From Pseudomonas extremorientalis (GTDB taxonomy: Bacteria > Pseudomonadota > Gammaproteobacteria > Pseudomonadales > Pseudomonadaceae): a DNA stretch of 64,000 nucleotides. The translations under genes were made by a program, and so were the position numbers. Location: contig NZ_MDGK01000015.1 in NCBI RefSeq assembly GCF_001870465.1, positions 434,001 to 498,000 on the forward strand, in the 5' to 3' direction. The notes beneath the pieces were generated by a model. That model saw only the letters and a program-made list of their open reading frames with translations, was not told the origin of the DNA and searched no databases. Positions 1-9,337 of the stretch are shown piece by piece; positions within the stretch are counted from its first letter, which is position 1; every line of letters begins with the position of its first letter.

Positions 1-374
1 GCCGAGGCGCCGGTGCGGATCGGGTCGCGGTTGAGGATGCCGCTGGTGAAGGTGAACGAGGCACCATCGTTGGCGAACTCACGGCCGATCAGCAGCAGAT
101 TGACCTGGCCCATCAGCTTGTCACGCAAGCCCAGCTCGAAATCGCTCTCGCTCATTTCGCCCAATGCCACGAAGTTCACGCTGCCTGCTGCGCAGACCAG
201 GGCGTCGAATTTGCCAGTCTGTTCGAACAGCTTGCGGATCGACGCGCTGTCGCTGATATCCACCTGGAAGTCACCGCTGCTGCGGCCGATGCTGATCACT
301 TCGTGACGCTGAGCCAGTTCCGCCTTGACCGCCGAGCCGACGGTGCCGCTGGCGCCAATCAATAGGATTTTCAT
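1..374 (-). CDS. Short-chain dehydrogenase/reductase, 3' end cut by window
   Basis: Only the N-terminal ~124 residues are inside the window; the gene runs off the left edge. The protein begins MKILLIGASGTVG, the GxxGxxG dinucleotide-binding turn of NAD(P)-dependent short-chain dehydrogenases, followed by a Rossmann-like stretch with DISDS and an ALVCAAG segment. The ATG at 374 is preceded by a good GGAGG ribosome site (378-390 region). It is divergent from the LysR gene at 478, the usual arrangement of a LysR regulator and its target. The substrate cannot be told. Confidence 0.85.
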   Translation of the reverse strand, partial: MKILLIGASGTVGSAVKAELAQRHEVISIGRSSGDFQVDISDSASIRKLFEQTGKFDALVCAAGSVNFVALGEMSESDFELGLRDKLMGQVNLLLIGREFANDGASFTFTSGILNRDPIRTGAS

Positions 375-477
375 GGTGCTGTTCCTCCGGGAGTAAGTGA
401 AGGCTCAGTCTAGAGTGGCTTTTTTGCTGGATAAACGCGCTAATAGGCAACCTTTGGTTTTCTTTTGGAAACAATCC

Positions 478-1386
478 ATGAGCGAGATGGATGACTTGGC
501 AGCCTTTGCCGTGCTGATCGAAGCCGGCAGTTTTACCGTCGCCGCCGAGCAACTGGGCTGTAGCAAAGGGCAATTGTCCAAGCGTATCAGCCAGCTGGAA
601 GCGCGGTTCTCTGTGGTGTTGCTGCACCGCACCACGCGCAAGCTCAGCCTGACCGCAGCCGGTGCGGCCTTGTTGCCCCAGGCCCAGGCCCTGGTGGTGC
701 AGGTGGATCGTGCCCGTCAGGCATTGGCCCGGCTCAAGGACGATCTTGCCGGACCAGTGCGCATGACGGTGCCAGTGTCCTTGGGGGAAACCTTTTTTGA
801 TGGGCTGCTGCTGGAGTTTTCCAAGCAATACCCGCAGGTGCAAATTGAGCTGGAGCTCAATAACAGCTATCGAGACCTGGCGCGAGATGGGTTCGACCTG
901 GGGGTACGCTCAGGTTCCATTGAGAGCGAGCGCCTGGTGGTCAAGCCGTTGCTGGCCTGGCGTGAGATGACCTGTGCCAGCCCGGCCTATCTTGAGAAAC
1001 ACGGCGAACCTGAGACGCCGGCCGACCTGGGCAACCATGCTTGCCTGCTCAACAGCCACTACAGCGGCCGTGAAGAGTGGTTGTACCACCAGCAGCACGA
1101 ATTACTGCGGGTACGCGTCAGCGGCACCTTTGCCTCCAACCACTACAACCTGCTGAAAAAGGCTGCGCTGGTGGGAGCGGGCATTGCACGGCTGCCGTCC
1201 TACGTGTTGCCGACGGAATTGGCGGATGGCCGATTGCGTTGGCTCCTGCGCGATTATCAGACGCGCAGCATGCCGATGTACCTGGCGCATCCCTATCAGG
1301 GTGGCTTGCCGCGTCGTACCCAGGTATTGGCCGACTACCTGGTGGATTGGTTCAAGCGCAGCGGCGAGGCGCTGGACCGGCTTTAG
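478..1386 (+). CDS. LysR-family transcriptional regulator
   Basis: 302 residues if started at the ATG at 478 (MSEMDDLAAF), which places the winged helix-turn-helix at residues ~4-62, as is usual for the family. An upstream in-frame ATG at 397 would add 27 untypical residues, so it was not chosen. The HTH reads AAEQLGCSKGQLSKRISQLE, followed by a LysR effector-binding domain of normal length. It is divergent from the SDR gene at 1-374, so it probably controls that gene. Its stop overlaps the stop of the convergent doxX gene by 4 bases. Confidence 0.9.
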   Translation: MSEMDDLAAFAVLIEAGSFTVAAEQLGCSKGQLSKRISQLEARFSVVLLHRTTRKLSLTAAGAALLPQAQALVVQVDRARQALARLKDDLAGPVRMTVPVSLGETFFDGLLLEFSKQYPQVQIELELNNSYRDLARDGFDLGVRSGSIESERLVVKPLLAWREMTCASPAYLEKHGEPETPADLGNHACLLNSHYSGREEWLYHQQHELLRVRVSGTFASNHYNLLKKAALVGAGIARLPSYVLPTELADGRLRWLLRDYQTRSMPMYLAHPYQGGLPRRTQVLADYLVDWFKRSGEALDRL

Positions 1387-1868
1387 GCGTAGCGTCGGGC
1401 GATCAGGTGATCGATGGACAGGCGTCCTGGCCCTTTGGCCACCAGCAGCAACAGCAGCGCGATCCAGGTGCCATGGGTTGGGTAGGCGTCCGGGTAGACG
1501 AACAGCTGAATCACCAGGGTCATGCCGATCAGGGCCAAGGCCGAAAAGCGCGTGGCGAAGCCTACGAGGATCAGCAACGGGAAAAAATGCTCGGCAAATG
1601 CAGCCATATGCGCCGCCATTTCCGGCGACAACAACGGCACGTGGTACTCGCTGCGAAACAGCGGCAATGTCGAGGCTGCCAGTTTCGGTTCGCCGAATTG
1701 GAAGGTGCCGCTGATCAAATCAACGGCAAAGCCTTCAACTTTGGTTTGCCCGGATTTCCAGAACACGGCGGCAATGGAAAAGCGCGCGACAAAGGCGATC
1801 AGGCTGTAGGGGATTTGTTCGAAAAGCGCGATGAGCCTTTTGATCAGGCCTGAGGGGCGAGTGTTCAT
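1383..1868 (-). CDS. DoxX-family membrane protein (bufferin operon, BufD/GigT-like)
   Basis: 161 residues with about four hydrophobic segments (for example around FPLLILVGFATRF and IALLLLLVAKG), matching the DoxX/TQO-small-subunit family. It is the last gene of a tight four-gene operon with the DUF2063, MNIO and DUF2282 genes; its start overlaps the DUF2063 stop by 4 bases. DoxX proteins are the common fourth member of such operons (gigPABT of Cupriavidus, buf operons). The family suggests a role in membrane redox chemistry or metal handling; the exact reaction is unknown. Confidence 0.85.
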   Translation of the reverse strand: MNTRPSGLIKRLIALFEQIPYSLIAFVARFSIAAVFWKSGQTKVEGFAVDLISGTFQFGEPKLAASTLPLFRSEYHVPLLSPEMAAHMAAFAEHFFPLLILVGFATRFSALALIGMTLVIQLFVYPDAYPTHGTWIALLLLLVAKGPGRLSIDHLIARRYA

Positions 1869-2641
1869 GGCGATACCTTTTGTTCCAGGTGCAAATGAGT
1901 GAGGGTGTTATGGCTGATCAGCAGCGTCAGGCATTGGTGCAGGTCGAATTCGGTGGATGCTTCAAGCGCATGCTCCACGGCTGTTCCCAATGCGTTGCCA
2001 TGCGCCAGGCTGTTGATGAACGCCACTGAGCCAGGGTCTATGGCAAATACCTTGACCTCCAGCCCCTGGCGCAGCACCAGCGCCCCCTGGGGATGCCAGG
2101 GGTTCAGGGTGGCCAGGCCGCCCTCGGTCTGGTGTACGGCCCACACTGCCACCACCGCGTAGGGCGAATTGAGCGTGGCCAGCGACGGCTGCAGTTGCAG
2201 GCGCAGGGTGCCCAGGTCTGCTTGACCCTGCAGCGCCAGGAGCACGGCCTGCTGATCCAGCGCCTGGCAATCGGCGGCGTGATAGGCACGGACGCGCAAG
2301 CGCTCCAGCCGGGCGATGTCCGCCAGATAGGGCACGCTTTGCGCGGGTTCAAAGCCTTGGATGAACTCGGCGAGCGCGCCACCGTACTCGCTCATCACCG
2401 GGCTGGTAGGCGGGTGCGCCTGCACATACAGGCTGGCCATGGCACGGAAAAACGCCTCGCCCACCAATTGCAGTGTGACCGGGTAAGCTGCCGCCAATGC
2501 GTTGATCAACGAGCTGTGCACATTGTTGCGATACACCGCGAAACGGCTGGCCGGGTCGGCACCATTGATGCTGAACAGGCCATCGGGGCAGGCTTGTTCC
2601 GGTGCCAGCAAGGCTGCAGCGAAGTCGTCCTGAAGGCTCAT
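1865..2641 (-). CDS. bufC: DUF2063 / HvfC-BufC family protein
   Basis: 258 residues. The N-terminal ~95 residues match the DUF2063 putative DNA-binding domain ([17 protein letters not shown], then [15 protein letters not shown]), followed by a C-terminal domain typical of HvfC/BufC. In characterised bufferin systems this protein partners the MNIO enzyme and helps recruit the precursor peptide, rather than acting on DNA. It overlaps both neighbours by 4 bases (bufB stop/start at 2638-2641, doxX at 1865-1868), so the three are translationally coupled. Confidence 0.85.
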   Translation of the reverse strand: MSLQDDFAAALLAPEQACPDGLFSINGADPASRFAVYRNNVHSSLINALAAAYPVTLQLVGEAFFRAMASLYVQAHPPTSPVMSEYGGALAEFIQGFEPAQSVPYLADIARLERLRVRAYHAADCQALDQQAVLLALQGQADLGTLRLQLQPSLATLNSPYAVVAVWAVHQTEGGLATLNPWHPQGALVLRQGLEVKVFAIDPGSVAFINSLAHGNALGTAVEHALEASTEFDLHQCLTLLISHNTLTHLHLEQKVSP

Positions 2642-3516
2642 GGGCTCACCTGCGCCAGATACCTTTCGGCCTGTTGAGCCTCGGCCAGCAGTACGCTGAA
2701 TGCCGGCAGTTGGTTGTCACGTTCGATCAGGGTTGGCACCGGGCCGACTTGAGCCAGTACTTTTTCGTACAGCTGCCACACGGCGTTATCGATCGGCGCC
2801 CCGTGGTCGTCGATCAGCAAGCGATCACCAAGGCTGTCAGTGTCTTCAGCAAATCCAGCCAGGTGAATCTCACTGACAGCGTGCAACGGCAGGGCGTCGA
2901 GGTAGGACTGGGGGTCGCGTTGATGGTTGATGCAGGACACGTAGACGTTGTTCACGTCCAATAACAAGCCACAGCCGGTACGACGGATGATTTCGCTGAT
3001 GAAGTCCGTCTCGTCGAGGGTGGAGCGTTGGAATTGCAGGTAGGTCGATGGGTTCTCCAGCAGCATCGGCCGCTTGAGGGTGCTCTGTACCTGGTCGATG
3101 TGTTCGCACACCCGTTGCAGGGTAGCGCTGTCGTAGGCCAGGGGCAGCAGGTCATTGAGGAACACCGGGCCGTGGCTCGACCAGGCCAGGTGTTCGGAAA
3201 AAGAGTGGGGTTGATAGCGTTCGATCAGCGTGCTCAATCGCGCCAGGTGCGCCCGATCCAGCCGGCCTTCGCCGCCGATGGACAGGCCCACGCCGTGCAA
3301 TGACAGCGGGTACTGTTCGCGGATCAACCCCAGGTAATGATGAAACGGGCCGCCGGCCACCATGTAGTTTTCGGCGTGCACTTCAAAAAAACCGATATCG
3401 GGTGAGGTCTCGAGCACTTCAATGAAGTGCTCATGCTTGAGCCCCAGTCCTGCCCGGCCGGGAAGGCCGGGCGCCTGAGCCTGGGAGACGGCTGGCAGGG
3501 ATGAAAGAGTCATCAT
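2638..3516 (-). CDS. bufB: MNIO (DUF692) multinuclear iron oxidative enzyme, BufB-like
   Basis: 292 residues, the normal length for DUF692/MNIO enzymes, which use two or three iron atoms to modify cysteines of a precursor peptide. The conserved metal-ligand motifs are all visible in order: [55 protein letters not shown] and LIERDNQLP. Two adjacent ATGs (3516 and 3513) are possible starts. It follows the DUF2282 precursor gene by 23 bases. Known bufferin enzymes convert precursor cysteines to 5-thiooxazoles; I infer the same here. Confidence 0.9.
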   Translation of the reverse strand: MMTLSSLPAVSQAQAPGLPGRAGLGLKHEHFIEVLETSPDIGFFEVHAENYMVAGGPFHHYLGLIREQYPLSLHGVGLSIGGEGRLDRAHLARLSTLIERYQPHSFSEHLAWSSHGPVFLNDLLPLAYDSATLQRVCEHIDQVQSTLKRPMLLENPSTYLQFQRSTLDETDFISEIIRRTGCGLLLDVNNVYVSCINHQRDPQSYLDALPLHAVSEIHLAGFAEDTDSLGDRLLIDDHGAPIDNAVWQLYEKVLAQVGPVPTLIERDNQLPAFSVLLAEAQQAERYLAQVSP

Positions 3517-3539
3517 CAGTACTCAGGTTTCGCGAGGGA

Positions 3540-3836
3540 TCAGGATTTAGCGGTGAAGGCAGCTTCCTGGCCGAAACCGGTCGGCGAGGTGGAGCTTGGG
3601 GTTTTGAGGCAGGTGCCGGCAGGAACCAGTTTCCAGGCGTTGGCCTGGTCTTTGACTTTCGAGGTACCGGCGCAGGAAGTGCCGGCGCCCGCGGCGCAAT
3701 CGTTCTTGCCTGCTTCAGCGACGCCGTAGCATTTCTGCATGTCGTCGGCAGCGTGGGCGGTGGTGGTCAGGGCGGACAGGCTCAGGGTGGAACCGAGGGC
3801 CAGGACAAGGGTAGCGGCGGACAGTTTGGTCGTCAT
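3540..3836 (-). CDS. bufA: DUF2282 bufferin-type precursor peptide (BufA1-like)
   Basis: 98 residues: a cleavable Sec signal peptide (residues 1-29, ending TTTAHA-A) and a short mature part with exactly four cysteines, C36, C47, C55 and C76. The context is [13 protein letters not shown], then SCAGTSK, then VPAGTCLK. This is the BufA1/DUF2282 pattern, in which the two central cysteines are modified to copper-binding thiooxazoles and the outer two may form a disulfide. It is first gene of the operon with the MNIO and DUF2063 partners directly downstream. Expected to act in the periplasm as a copper-sequestering ribosomally made peptide. Confidence 0.88.
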   Translation of the reverse strand: MTTKLSAATLVLALGSTLSLSALTTTAHAADDMQKCYGVAEAGKNDCAAGAGTSCAGTSKVKDQANAWKLVPAGTCLKTPSSTSPTGFGQEAAFTAKS

Positions 3837-3892
3837 GATGTATCTCCAGCAGTGGGTTGAGTTGGCGGGCTAGAGTGCCTGCTTGTACCACT

Positions 3893-3920
3893 AGAGACGG
3901 CAGGGTGGAATCCGTTACAA
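3893..3920 (-). promoter_or_regulatory. Possible ECF-sigma promoter of the bufferin operon
   Basis: Reading towards bufA, TTGTAACG (3920-3913) and CGTCTCT (3899-3893) are placed like the -35 and -10 elements of an ECF-sigma promoter, about 57 bases before the bufA start. Related DUF2282 operons are driven by ECF factors with GTAAC-type -35 elements. No ECF sigma gene lies in this window and the spacing is slightly short, so this is tentative. Confidence 0.35.
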
Positions 3921-3955
3921 GTCGACCAAAAATAATTTCAGGCGACGCAAAAAAA

Positions 3956-3983
3956 GTAGGAGGGAACAAGCCCCTCCCACATT
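3956..3983. repeat. Degenerate single REP-like hairpin
   Basis: GTAGGAGGG and CCCCTCCCACATTT form an imperfect hairpin resembling half of the REPIN elements elsewhere in the window. It sits just past the livF stop, where it may also help terminate transcription. Confidence 0.5.
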
Positions 3984-3998
3984 TCAGCGTCGGTTCGC

Positions 3999-4700
3999 TT
4001 AGCCGCCGAGGTACGCCTCACGTACTTTAGGATCCGTCAGCAACTGCTCGCCCGTCCCCTGCATCACCACCCGGCCGTTTTCCAGCACATAGGCGCGGTC
4101 AGCAATCTTCAAGGCCTGGTTGGCGTTCTGCTCCACCAGGAACACCGTCACACCGTCCTTGCGCAGTTGTTCGATGATGTCGAAGATCTGCTGGATGATG
4201 ATCGGCGCCAGGCCCAGGGAAGGTTCGTCCAGCAGCAACAGCTTGGGCTTGCTCATCAGCGCCCGGCCGATGGCGAGCATTTGCTGCTCGCCGCCGGACA
4301 TGGTGCCGCCGCGCTGGCTGAAGCGTTCCTTGAGCCGAGGGAACAGGTGCAGCACCTTGTCCATCTGCTCCTGGTAGTCGCCCTTGTCGGTGAAGAAGCC
4401 GCCCATGGCGAGGTTTTCTTCGACCGTCAGGCGCGAGAACACGCGGCGGCCTTCCGGCACTACCGCAATGCTTTTGCGCATGATGTGGGACGACTGCTGC
4501 CCCACCAGCTCTTCACCCATGTAGCGGATGCTGCCGCTATGGGCCTGGGGCGATCCGCACAAGGTCATCAGCAAGGTCGACTTGCCGGCGCCGTTGGCAC
4601 CGATCAGCGTGACGATCTCACCTTGGCGTACTTCCACGTTGACGCTGTGCAGGGCCTGGATCTTGCCGTAGAAAGTGGAAACGTTTTCGAATTGCAGCAT
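3999..4700 (-). CDS. livF: Branched-chain amino acid ABC transporter ATPase LivF/BraG
   Basis: 233 residues. Walker A GANGAGKS at 34-41, ABC signature MSGGEQ at 134-139 and Walker B LLLLDEP at 154-160 are all intact. The ending ...KVREAYLGG is typical of LivF. It is one of two cytoplasmic ATPases that drive high-affinity uptake of leucine, isoleucine and valine through the LivH/LivM channel. It is the last gene of livHMGF and starts 1 base after the livG stop. Confidence 0.95.
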   Translation of the reverse strand: MLQFENVSTFYGKIQALHSVNVEVRQGEIVTLIGANGAGKSTLLMTLCGSPQAHSGSIRYMGEELVGQQSSHIMRKSIAVVPEGRRVFSRLTVEENLAMGGFFTDKGDYQEQMDKVLHLFPRLKERFSQRGGTMSGGEQQMLAIGRALMSKPKLLLLDEPSLGLAPIIIQQIFDIIEQLRKDGVTVFLVEQNANQALKIADRAYVLENGRVVMQGTGEQLLTDPKVREAYLGG

Positions 4701-4701
4701 T

Positions 4702-5469
4702 TTACGCTTCCCCCAAATAGGCTTTGATCACTTCAGGATTGTCGCGGATCTGCTCCGGTGTCCCGTCGGCCAAAGGCGTGCCCTGGTTGATCACCACGAT
4801 GTGGTCGGAAATGCTCATGACCAGCTTCATGTCGTGTTCGATCAACAATACCGTGGCGTTGTTCTCTTCACGCAACACGCTGATCAGCGCCTTGAGGTCT
4901 TCGGTTTCCTTGGGGTTCAGGCCGGCGGCCGGTTCGTCGAGCATCAGGATCCGCGGACGGGTCATCATGCAGCGGGCGATTTCCAGGCGACGTTGCTGAC
5001 CGTAGGCCAGGGTGCCAGCAGGGCGGTTGGCAAACTCGGTGAGGTTGACCTTGTCCAGCCAGTACTCGGCGTATTCCATGGCCTCGCGCTCGCTCTTGCG
5101 GAACGCCGGGGTCTTGAACAGTCCCGCAAAGAAGTTGGTGTTCAGGTGACGGTGCTGGGCGATCAACAGGTTCTCGACCGCTGTCATGTCCTTGAACAAA
5201 CGCACGTTCTGGAAGGTCCGCACCACGCCCTTGCGGGCGATCTCGTGACCGGCCAGGCCCTGGATCGGCTGACCGTCCAGCAGGATGCTGCCACCGCTCG
5301 GCTTGTAGAAGCCGGTGAGGCAGTTGAACACCGTGGTCTTGCCGGCCCCGTTGGGGCCGATGAGCGCGACTACTTGTTTCTCTTTCACGGTCAGGGCCAC
5401 GCCGTTGACCGCCAGCAAGCCGCCGAAGCGCATGCTCAAGTTTTCAACTTTCAGGATCTCGCGGCTCAT
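4702..5469 (-). CDS. livG: Branched-chain amino acid ABC transporter ATPase LivG/BraF
   Basis: 255 residues. Walker A GPNGAGKT is at 38-45 and Walker B is [11 protein letters not shown]. The signature is the family-specific [14 protein letters not shown] rather than LSGGQ, which together with the [12 protein letters not shown] segment marks LivG. The start overlaps the livM stop by 4 bases. It pairs with LivF as the second nucleotide-binding subunit. Confidence 0.95.
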   Translation of the reverse strand: MSREILKVENLSMRFGGLLAVNGVALTVKEKQVVALIGPNGAGKTTVFNCLTGFYKPSGGSILLDGQPIQGLAGHEIARKGVVRTFQNVRLFKDMTAVENLLIAQHRHLNTNFFAGLFKTPAFRKSEREAMEYAEYWLDKVNLTEFANRPAGTLAYGQQRRLEIARCMMTRPRILMLDEPAAGLNPKETEDLKALISVLREENNATVLLIEHDMKLVMSISDHIVVINQGTPLADGTPEQIRDNPEVIKAYLGEA

Positions 5470-6719
5470 TTGCGCAGCTCCATGTGTGGGCGTTGCATCG
5501 GGAGCAAACCTTGAGGACGCCAGATCATCATCAGCACCATCATGGCACCGAACATCAACATGCGGTATTCGCTGAACTCACGCATCATTTCCGGTAGCAG
5601 GATCATCACGATCGCCGCGAGGATCACGCCCAGTTGCGAGCCCATGCCCCCCAGTACCACGATGGCGAGGATGATCGCCGACTCGATAAAGGTGAACGAC
5701 TCCGGGGTCACCAGGCCTTGGCGCGCGGCGAAGAAGCTGCCAGCGAAACCGGCGAACGCAGCGCCCAGGGTAAAGGCGGAGAGCTTGATGATGGTCGGGT
5801 TCAGGCCCAAGGCGCGGCAGGCGATCTCATCTTCGCGCAGCGCTTCCCATGCACGGCCGATGGGCATGCGTAGCAGGCGGTTGATCACGAACAGGGCGGC
5901 CAGTGCCAGCAGCAGCGCCACCAGGTACAGGAACACCACTTTGCTCACCGGGTTGTAGTCGATCCCGAAGTACTCGTGGAACGTCTGCATCCCTTCAGCG
6001 GCGGAACGGTCGAACGACAGCCCGAAGAACGTTGGCTTGGGGATGCTGCTGATGCCGTTGGGGCCACCGGTGATATCGGTGAGGTTACGCAGGAACAGGC
6101 GGATGATTTCACCGAAGCCCAGGGTCACGATCGCCAGGTAGTCACCGCGCAGGCGCAGCACCGGAAAGCCCAGCAGGAAGCCGAACGTCGCCGCCGCCAT
6201 GCCAGCCAGTGGCAGGCAGATCCAGAAGCTCCAGCCCAGGTAATGCGAGAGCAGCGCATAGGTGTAGGCACCCACGGCATAGAAGCCCACGTAACCCAGG
6301 TCGAGCAGGCCGGCCAGGCCCACCACGATGTTCAGGCCCAGGCCCAGCAACACGTAGATAAGGATCAGGGTGGCGATATCGACCGCACCGCGCGAGCCGA
6401 AGAACGGCCAGATCAACGCGGCGATGATCAGGGCAATGATGATGTAGCGTTGGGTGCGCGGCAGGGTCAGGAATTGGCTGACCTTGGGCGATACCAACGG
6501 ACCACGGTTGCTCTTGAGCAAGGCATTGAACTGATCGCTGAACAACACGCGCAGGAACATCAGCACCGAACACAGGGCGATGACGGTCAGGGTGACGGGC
6601 CCTGTGCCATGCACTTCAAGGTTGATGCCGACAATGCTCAGCTTGAGGCCGAGTACCGGGAAGGCCACGGCCCATACCAGCAAGGCGCTGAAAAACGCCG
6701 ATTTAAGATATCTGCTCAT
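5466..6719 (-). CDS. livM: Branched-chain amino acid ABC transporter permease LivM/BraE
   Basis: 417 residues, multi-spanning. It has the long N-terminal extension seen in Pseudomonas BraE and the permease core [20 protein letters not shown], with the family motif [22 protein letters not shown] region near residue 320. It forms the inner-membrane channel with LivH. It overlaps both neighbours by 4 bases (livH stop/livM start at 6716-6719; livM stop/livG start at 5466-5469), so the operon is translationally coupled. Confidence 0.95.
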   Translation of the reverse strand: MSRYLKSAFFSALLVWAVAFPVLGLKLSIVGINLEVHGTGPVTLTVIALCSVLMFLRVLFSDQFNALLKSNRGPLVSPKVSQFLTLPRTQRYIIIALIIAALIWPFFGSRGAVDIATLILIYVLLGLGLNIVVGLAGLLDLGYVGFYAVGAYTYALLSHYLGWSFWICLPLAGMAAATFGFLLGFPVLRLRGDYLAIVTLGFGEIIRLFLRNLTDITGGPNGISSIPKPTFFGLSFDRSAAEGMQTFHEYFGIDYNPVSKVVFLYLVALLLALAALFVINRLLRMPIGRAWEALREDEIACRALGLNPTIIKLSAFTLGAAFAGFAGSFFAARQGLVTPESFTFIESAIILAIVVLGGMGSQLGVILAAIVMILLPEMMREFSEYRMLMFGAMMVLMMIWRPQGLLPMQRPHMELRK

Positions 6720-7639
6720 ACTTTCTCAACCTCCGGACGGCCCAGGATGCCGGTCGGACGGAACAACAGCACCAGAACCAACAGGCCGAACGCCACGACG
6801 TCCTTGTATTGGTCACCGAAGATATCGGCACCAAAGGCTTCAGCCACACCCAGCACCAGGCCACCGAGCATCGCGCCCGGGATACTGCCGATGCCGCCCA
6901 ATACCGCCGCGGTGAAAGCCTTGAGGCCTACCAGGAAACCGGCGTTGGGGTTGATCACGCCGTACTGCATGCTCAGCAGCACCGCCGCGACGGCGGCGAG
7001 GGCAGCACCGATCACGAAGGTCAGGGCAATGATGTTGTTGGTGTTGATGCCCAACAGGTTGGCCATCTTGATGTCTTCGGCGCAGGCCCGGCAGGCACGC
7101 CCCAGACGGGAGCGGGAGATGAACAGGGTCAGGCCCAGCATCGCCACCAGGGTGACGACGAAGACCAGGACCTGCATGTACGAAACCAGCACTTCTTGTG
7201 CGCCACCCGGGCCGAAGGAGAAGCTCCCCGGAATCAGGTTGGGAATGGACTTGTCCTTGGAGTCCTGGGACAGCAGTACAGTGTTCTGCAGGAAAATCGA
7301 CATGCCGATGGCGGAAATCAGCGGGATCAAACGGTTGCTGCCACGCAAGGGACGGTAGGCAACGCGCTCGATACTGTAGCCATAGGCACTGGTCACGACG
7401 ATCGATGCAAGGAACGCAGCGGTCATCAACAGCGGCAGGGAGTGGATACCCAGCATGGCCAGCCCGGCAAGGGCGATGAAGGCCACGTAGGAGCCAATCA
7501 TGTACACCTCGCCATGGGCGAAGTTAATCATTCCAATGATGCCGTAAACCATTGTGTAGCCAATGGCTATCAAGGCATAGGTGCTGCCAACGGTCATGCC
7601 GTTAACCAGCGTTTGGAAAAAATGATAGATCTCAGGCAT
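6716..7639 (-). CDS. livH: Branched-chain amino acid ABC transporter permease LivH/BraD
   Basis: 307 residues, multi-spanning inner-membrane permease with the LivH hallmarks [23 protein letters not shown] (residues ~22-45, quoted in part) and [20 protein letters not shown]. It is the first gene of livHMGF. It lies 229 bases downstream of braC and is separated from it by a hairpin at 7820-7850, so the permease genes are probably read at a lower level than the binding protein. Confidence 0.95.
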   Translation of the reverse strand: MPEIYHFFQTLVNGMTVGSTYALIAIGYTMVYGIIGMINFAHGEVYMIGSYVAFIALAGLAMLGIHSLPLLMTAAFLASIVVTSAYGYSIERVAYRPLRGSNRLIPLISAIGMSIFLQNTVLLSQDSKDKSIPNLIPGSFSFGPGGAQEVLVSYMQVLVFVVTLVAMLGLTLFISRSRLGRACRACAEDIKMANLLGINTNNIIALTFVIGAALAAVAAVLLSMQYGVINPNAGFLVGLKAFTAAVLGGIGSIPGAMLGGLVLGVAEAFGADIFGDQYKDVVAFGLLVLVLLFRPTGILGRPEVEKV

Positions 7640-7819
7640 TACAGCGCTCCTAAAAACCCGATACGCATTTCACTGGTGGAGTCATGTTCCGGCCCCGTGC
7701 TGTGTTCTGTGAGCACATTTGCACAAAGCGTTTGCCAGCGAACCGCTGGTGACGGTTTTAAGATTTTCAGGTGAGCCAGCGCCCGGATCGCGGGTGTCAG
7801 GCCCATAAACCTCGTAAAA

Positions 7820-7850
7820 CAAAGCCCACTGCTCTCACAGTGGGCTTGTT
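7820..7850 (-). terminator. Hairpin terminator/attenuator between braC and livH
   Basis: On the minus strand CAAGCCCACTG and CAGTGGGCTTTG form an 11-bp stem with a short loop, followed by TTTTACG. It lies 18 bases past the braC stop. Partial read-through would give high binding-protein and lower permease expression. Confidence 0.75.
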
Positions 7851-7868
7851 GGACCAGTAACGCCTGGC

Positions 7869-8996
7869 TTACTGAGGGGAAACTTCGGTTTTTGGTTTAC
7901 CGAAGTGCCATTCGTAGACCACGAACTTGAAGTCCTTCAGGTCGCCCTTGGCGTCGAAGCTCAGGTCGCCGGTTGGGGTCTTGAAGGTGCCTGCGTGGAT
8001 GGCCGCAGCCACTTTGGCGGTGTCTTCGGACTTCGCGGCAGCGATACCGCCGGCGATGACTTCAACAGCCGAGTAGGCCGGGAACACGAACGGACCGGTT
8101 GGGTCCTGCTTGTTCTTGGTGAACTCTTCAACGATGGCCTTGTTGGCCGGATCGGTGTCGAACGACTTTGGCAAGGTAACCAGCAGGCCTTCGGAAGCGT
8201 TCTGGGCGATTTGCGAGATGGAGTCGTTGCCGACACCTTCCGGGCCCATGAACTTGGCGTTCACGCCTTTTTCCTTGGCTTGGCGCAGGATCAGGCCCAG
8301 CTCAGGGTGGTAGCCGCCGTAGTAGACGAAGTCGACGTTGGCTTGCTTGAGCTTCTGAATGAGCGAACCGAAGTCTTTGTCGCCGGCGTTGATGCCTTCG
8401 AAGAGGGCAACTTTCACGCCTTTCTTCTCGAGGGTCTGTTTAACGGCGGTGGCGATGCCTTCACCGTACTGCTGTTTGTCGTGAATGACCGCAACGACTT
8501 TTGGCTTCACGTGGTCGGCGATGTAGTTACCGGCCGCAGGGCCTTGGGCGCTGTCCAGGCCGATGGTGCGGAAGACCAGTTTGTAACCACGGGAAGTGAT
8601 TTCCGGGCTGGTGGCAGCCGGGGTGATCATGATCACGCCTTCGTCTTCATAGATGTCGGAGGCTGGCTGAGTGGAGCTGGAGCAGAGGTGGCCGACCACG
8701 AACTTGACGCCGTCGTTGACCACTTTGTTGGCCACGGCAACGGCTTGTTTAGGATCGCAAGCGTCGTCGTATTCCTTGGCTTCAAGCATTTTGCCGTCGA
8801 CGCCGCCCTTGGCGTTGATGTCGGCGATGGCTTGCTTGGCACCCATGAATTGCATGTCGCCGTATTGCGTCACAGGACCGGTTTTCGGACCTGCGATACC
8901 GATCTTGATGGTGTCGGCTGCGAACGAATGGCCGGCAACCCCAGCCAGGACCATAGCGGCAAACAGTTTGGAAATCTGCTTAGTAGCCTTATTCAT
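7869..8996 (-). CDS. braC: Periplasmic branched-chain amino acid binding protein BraC/LivK
   Basis: 375 residues with a signal peptide of about 26 residues (cleavage near SFA-ADT). The mature part is a type I periplasmic binding fold: IKIGIAGPKTGPVTQYGD, VVGHLCSSSTQPASDIY and ITPAATSPEITSRGY are the conserved ligand-pocket segments of LIVAT-binding proteins. It delivers branched-chain amino acids to LivHMGF encoded downstream. The terminator-like hairpin right after it fits the usual excess of binding protein over permease. Confidence 0.95.
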   Translation of the reverse strand: MNKATKQISKLFAAMVLAGVAGHSFAADTIKIGIAGPKTGPVTQYGDMQFMGAKQAIADINAKGGVDGKMLEAKEYDDACDPKQAVAVANKVVNDGVKFVVGHLCSSSTQPASDIYEDEGVIMITPAATSPEITSRGYKLVFRTIGLDSAQGPAAGNYIADHVKPKVVAVIHDKQQYGEGIATAVKQTLEKKGVKVALFEGINAGDKDFGSLIQKLKQANVDFVYYGGYHPELGLILRQAKEKGVNAKFMGPEGVGNDSISQIAQNASEGLLVTLPKSFDTDPANKAIVEEFTKNKQDPTGPFVFPAYSAVEVIAGGIAAAKSEDTAKVAAAIHAGTFKTPTGDLSFDAKGDLKDFKFVVYEWHFGKPKTEVSPQ

Positions 8997-9337
8997 AGTG
9001 CTCCACTCTTACTGTTGTATTTTTTATAGTTCTAGCGGCCTTGTGAGCTGCAGAACCGGATCAGATATCTCGGATATCCCCCCGGCAGTGCCCTGGCAAC
9101 TGTACCGGTACAGTGTAGAGCGCCGGTTGATCGCTTGAAAAGCTGGCTGCTGGGGGCAAAACCCGGGTATGTCGCTTAAATGAAAGAAAAAGACAGAATT
9201 GCGGCGGGGTGATGCCAGAGTTTCGGGCAATCCTTGGCTTTCCTGACCCTTTCAATCGATGACGCATTTGCAACTGGGTTTTTCTGCCTGACGCTCGACG
9301 TTATGATTGCGCCGATTTTTTATTCAGGTGAACTCCC
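8997..9337. other. Gene-free divergent promoter region
   Basis: 341 bases between braC and the DUF2288 gene. It must hold both promoters. The one clear structure is the 16-bp perfect palindrome at 9099-9114; a second short dyad, GATATCTCGGATATC, lies at 9064-9078. No further gene is seen. Confidence 0.6.
9099..9114. promoter_or_regulatory. Perfect 16-bp palindrome, candidate operator
   Basis: ACTGTACCGGTACAGT is fully self-complementary. It lies about 103 bases upstream of the braC start and 224 bases before the DUF2288 gene, so control of braC is the better guess. A dimeric regulator of GntR/MocR type is plausible, but the protein is not identified. Confidence 0.55.

Noticed and set aside
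271..843. 190-residue frame opposite the LysR gene
   Set aside because: Antisense shadow of a clear LysR gene; low-complexity His/Gln composition and no ribosome site.
3619..3644. GGAACC...CCTGGTC in the bufA region as a hrp box
   Set aside because: It lies inside the coding sequence, and CCTG does not match CCAC.
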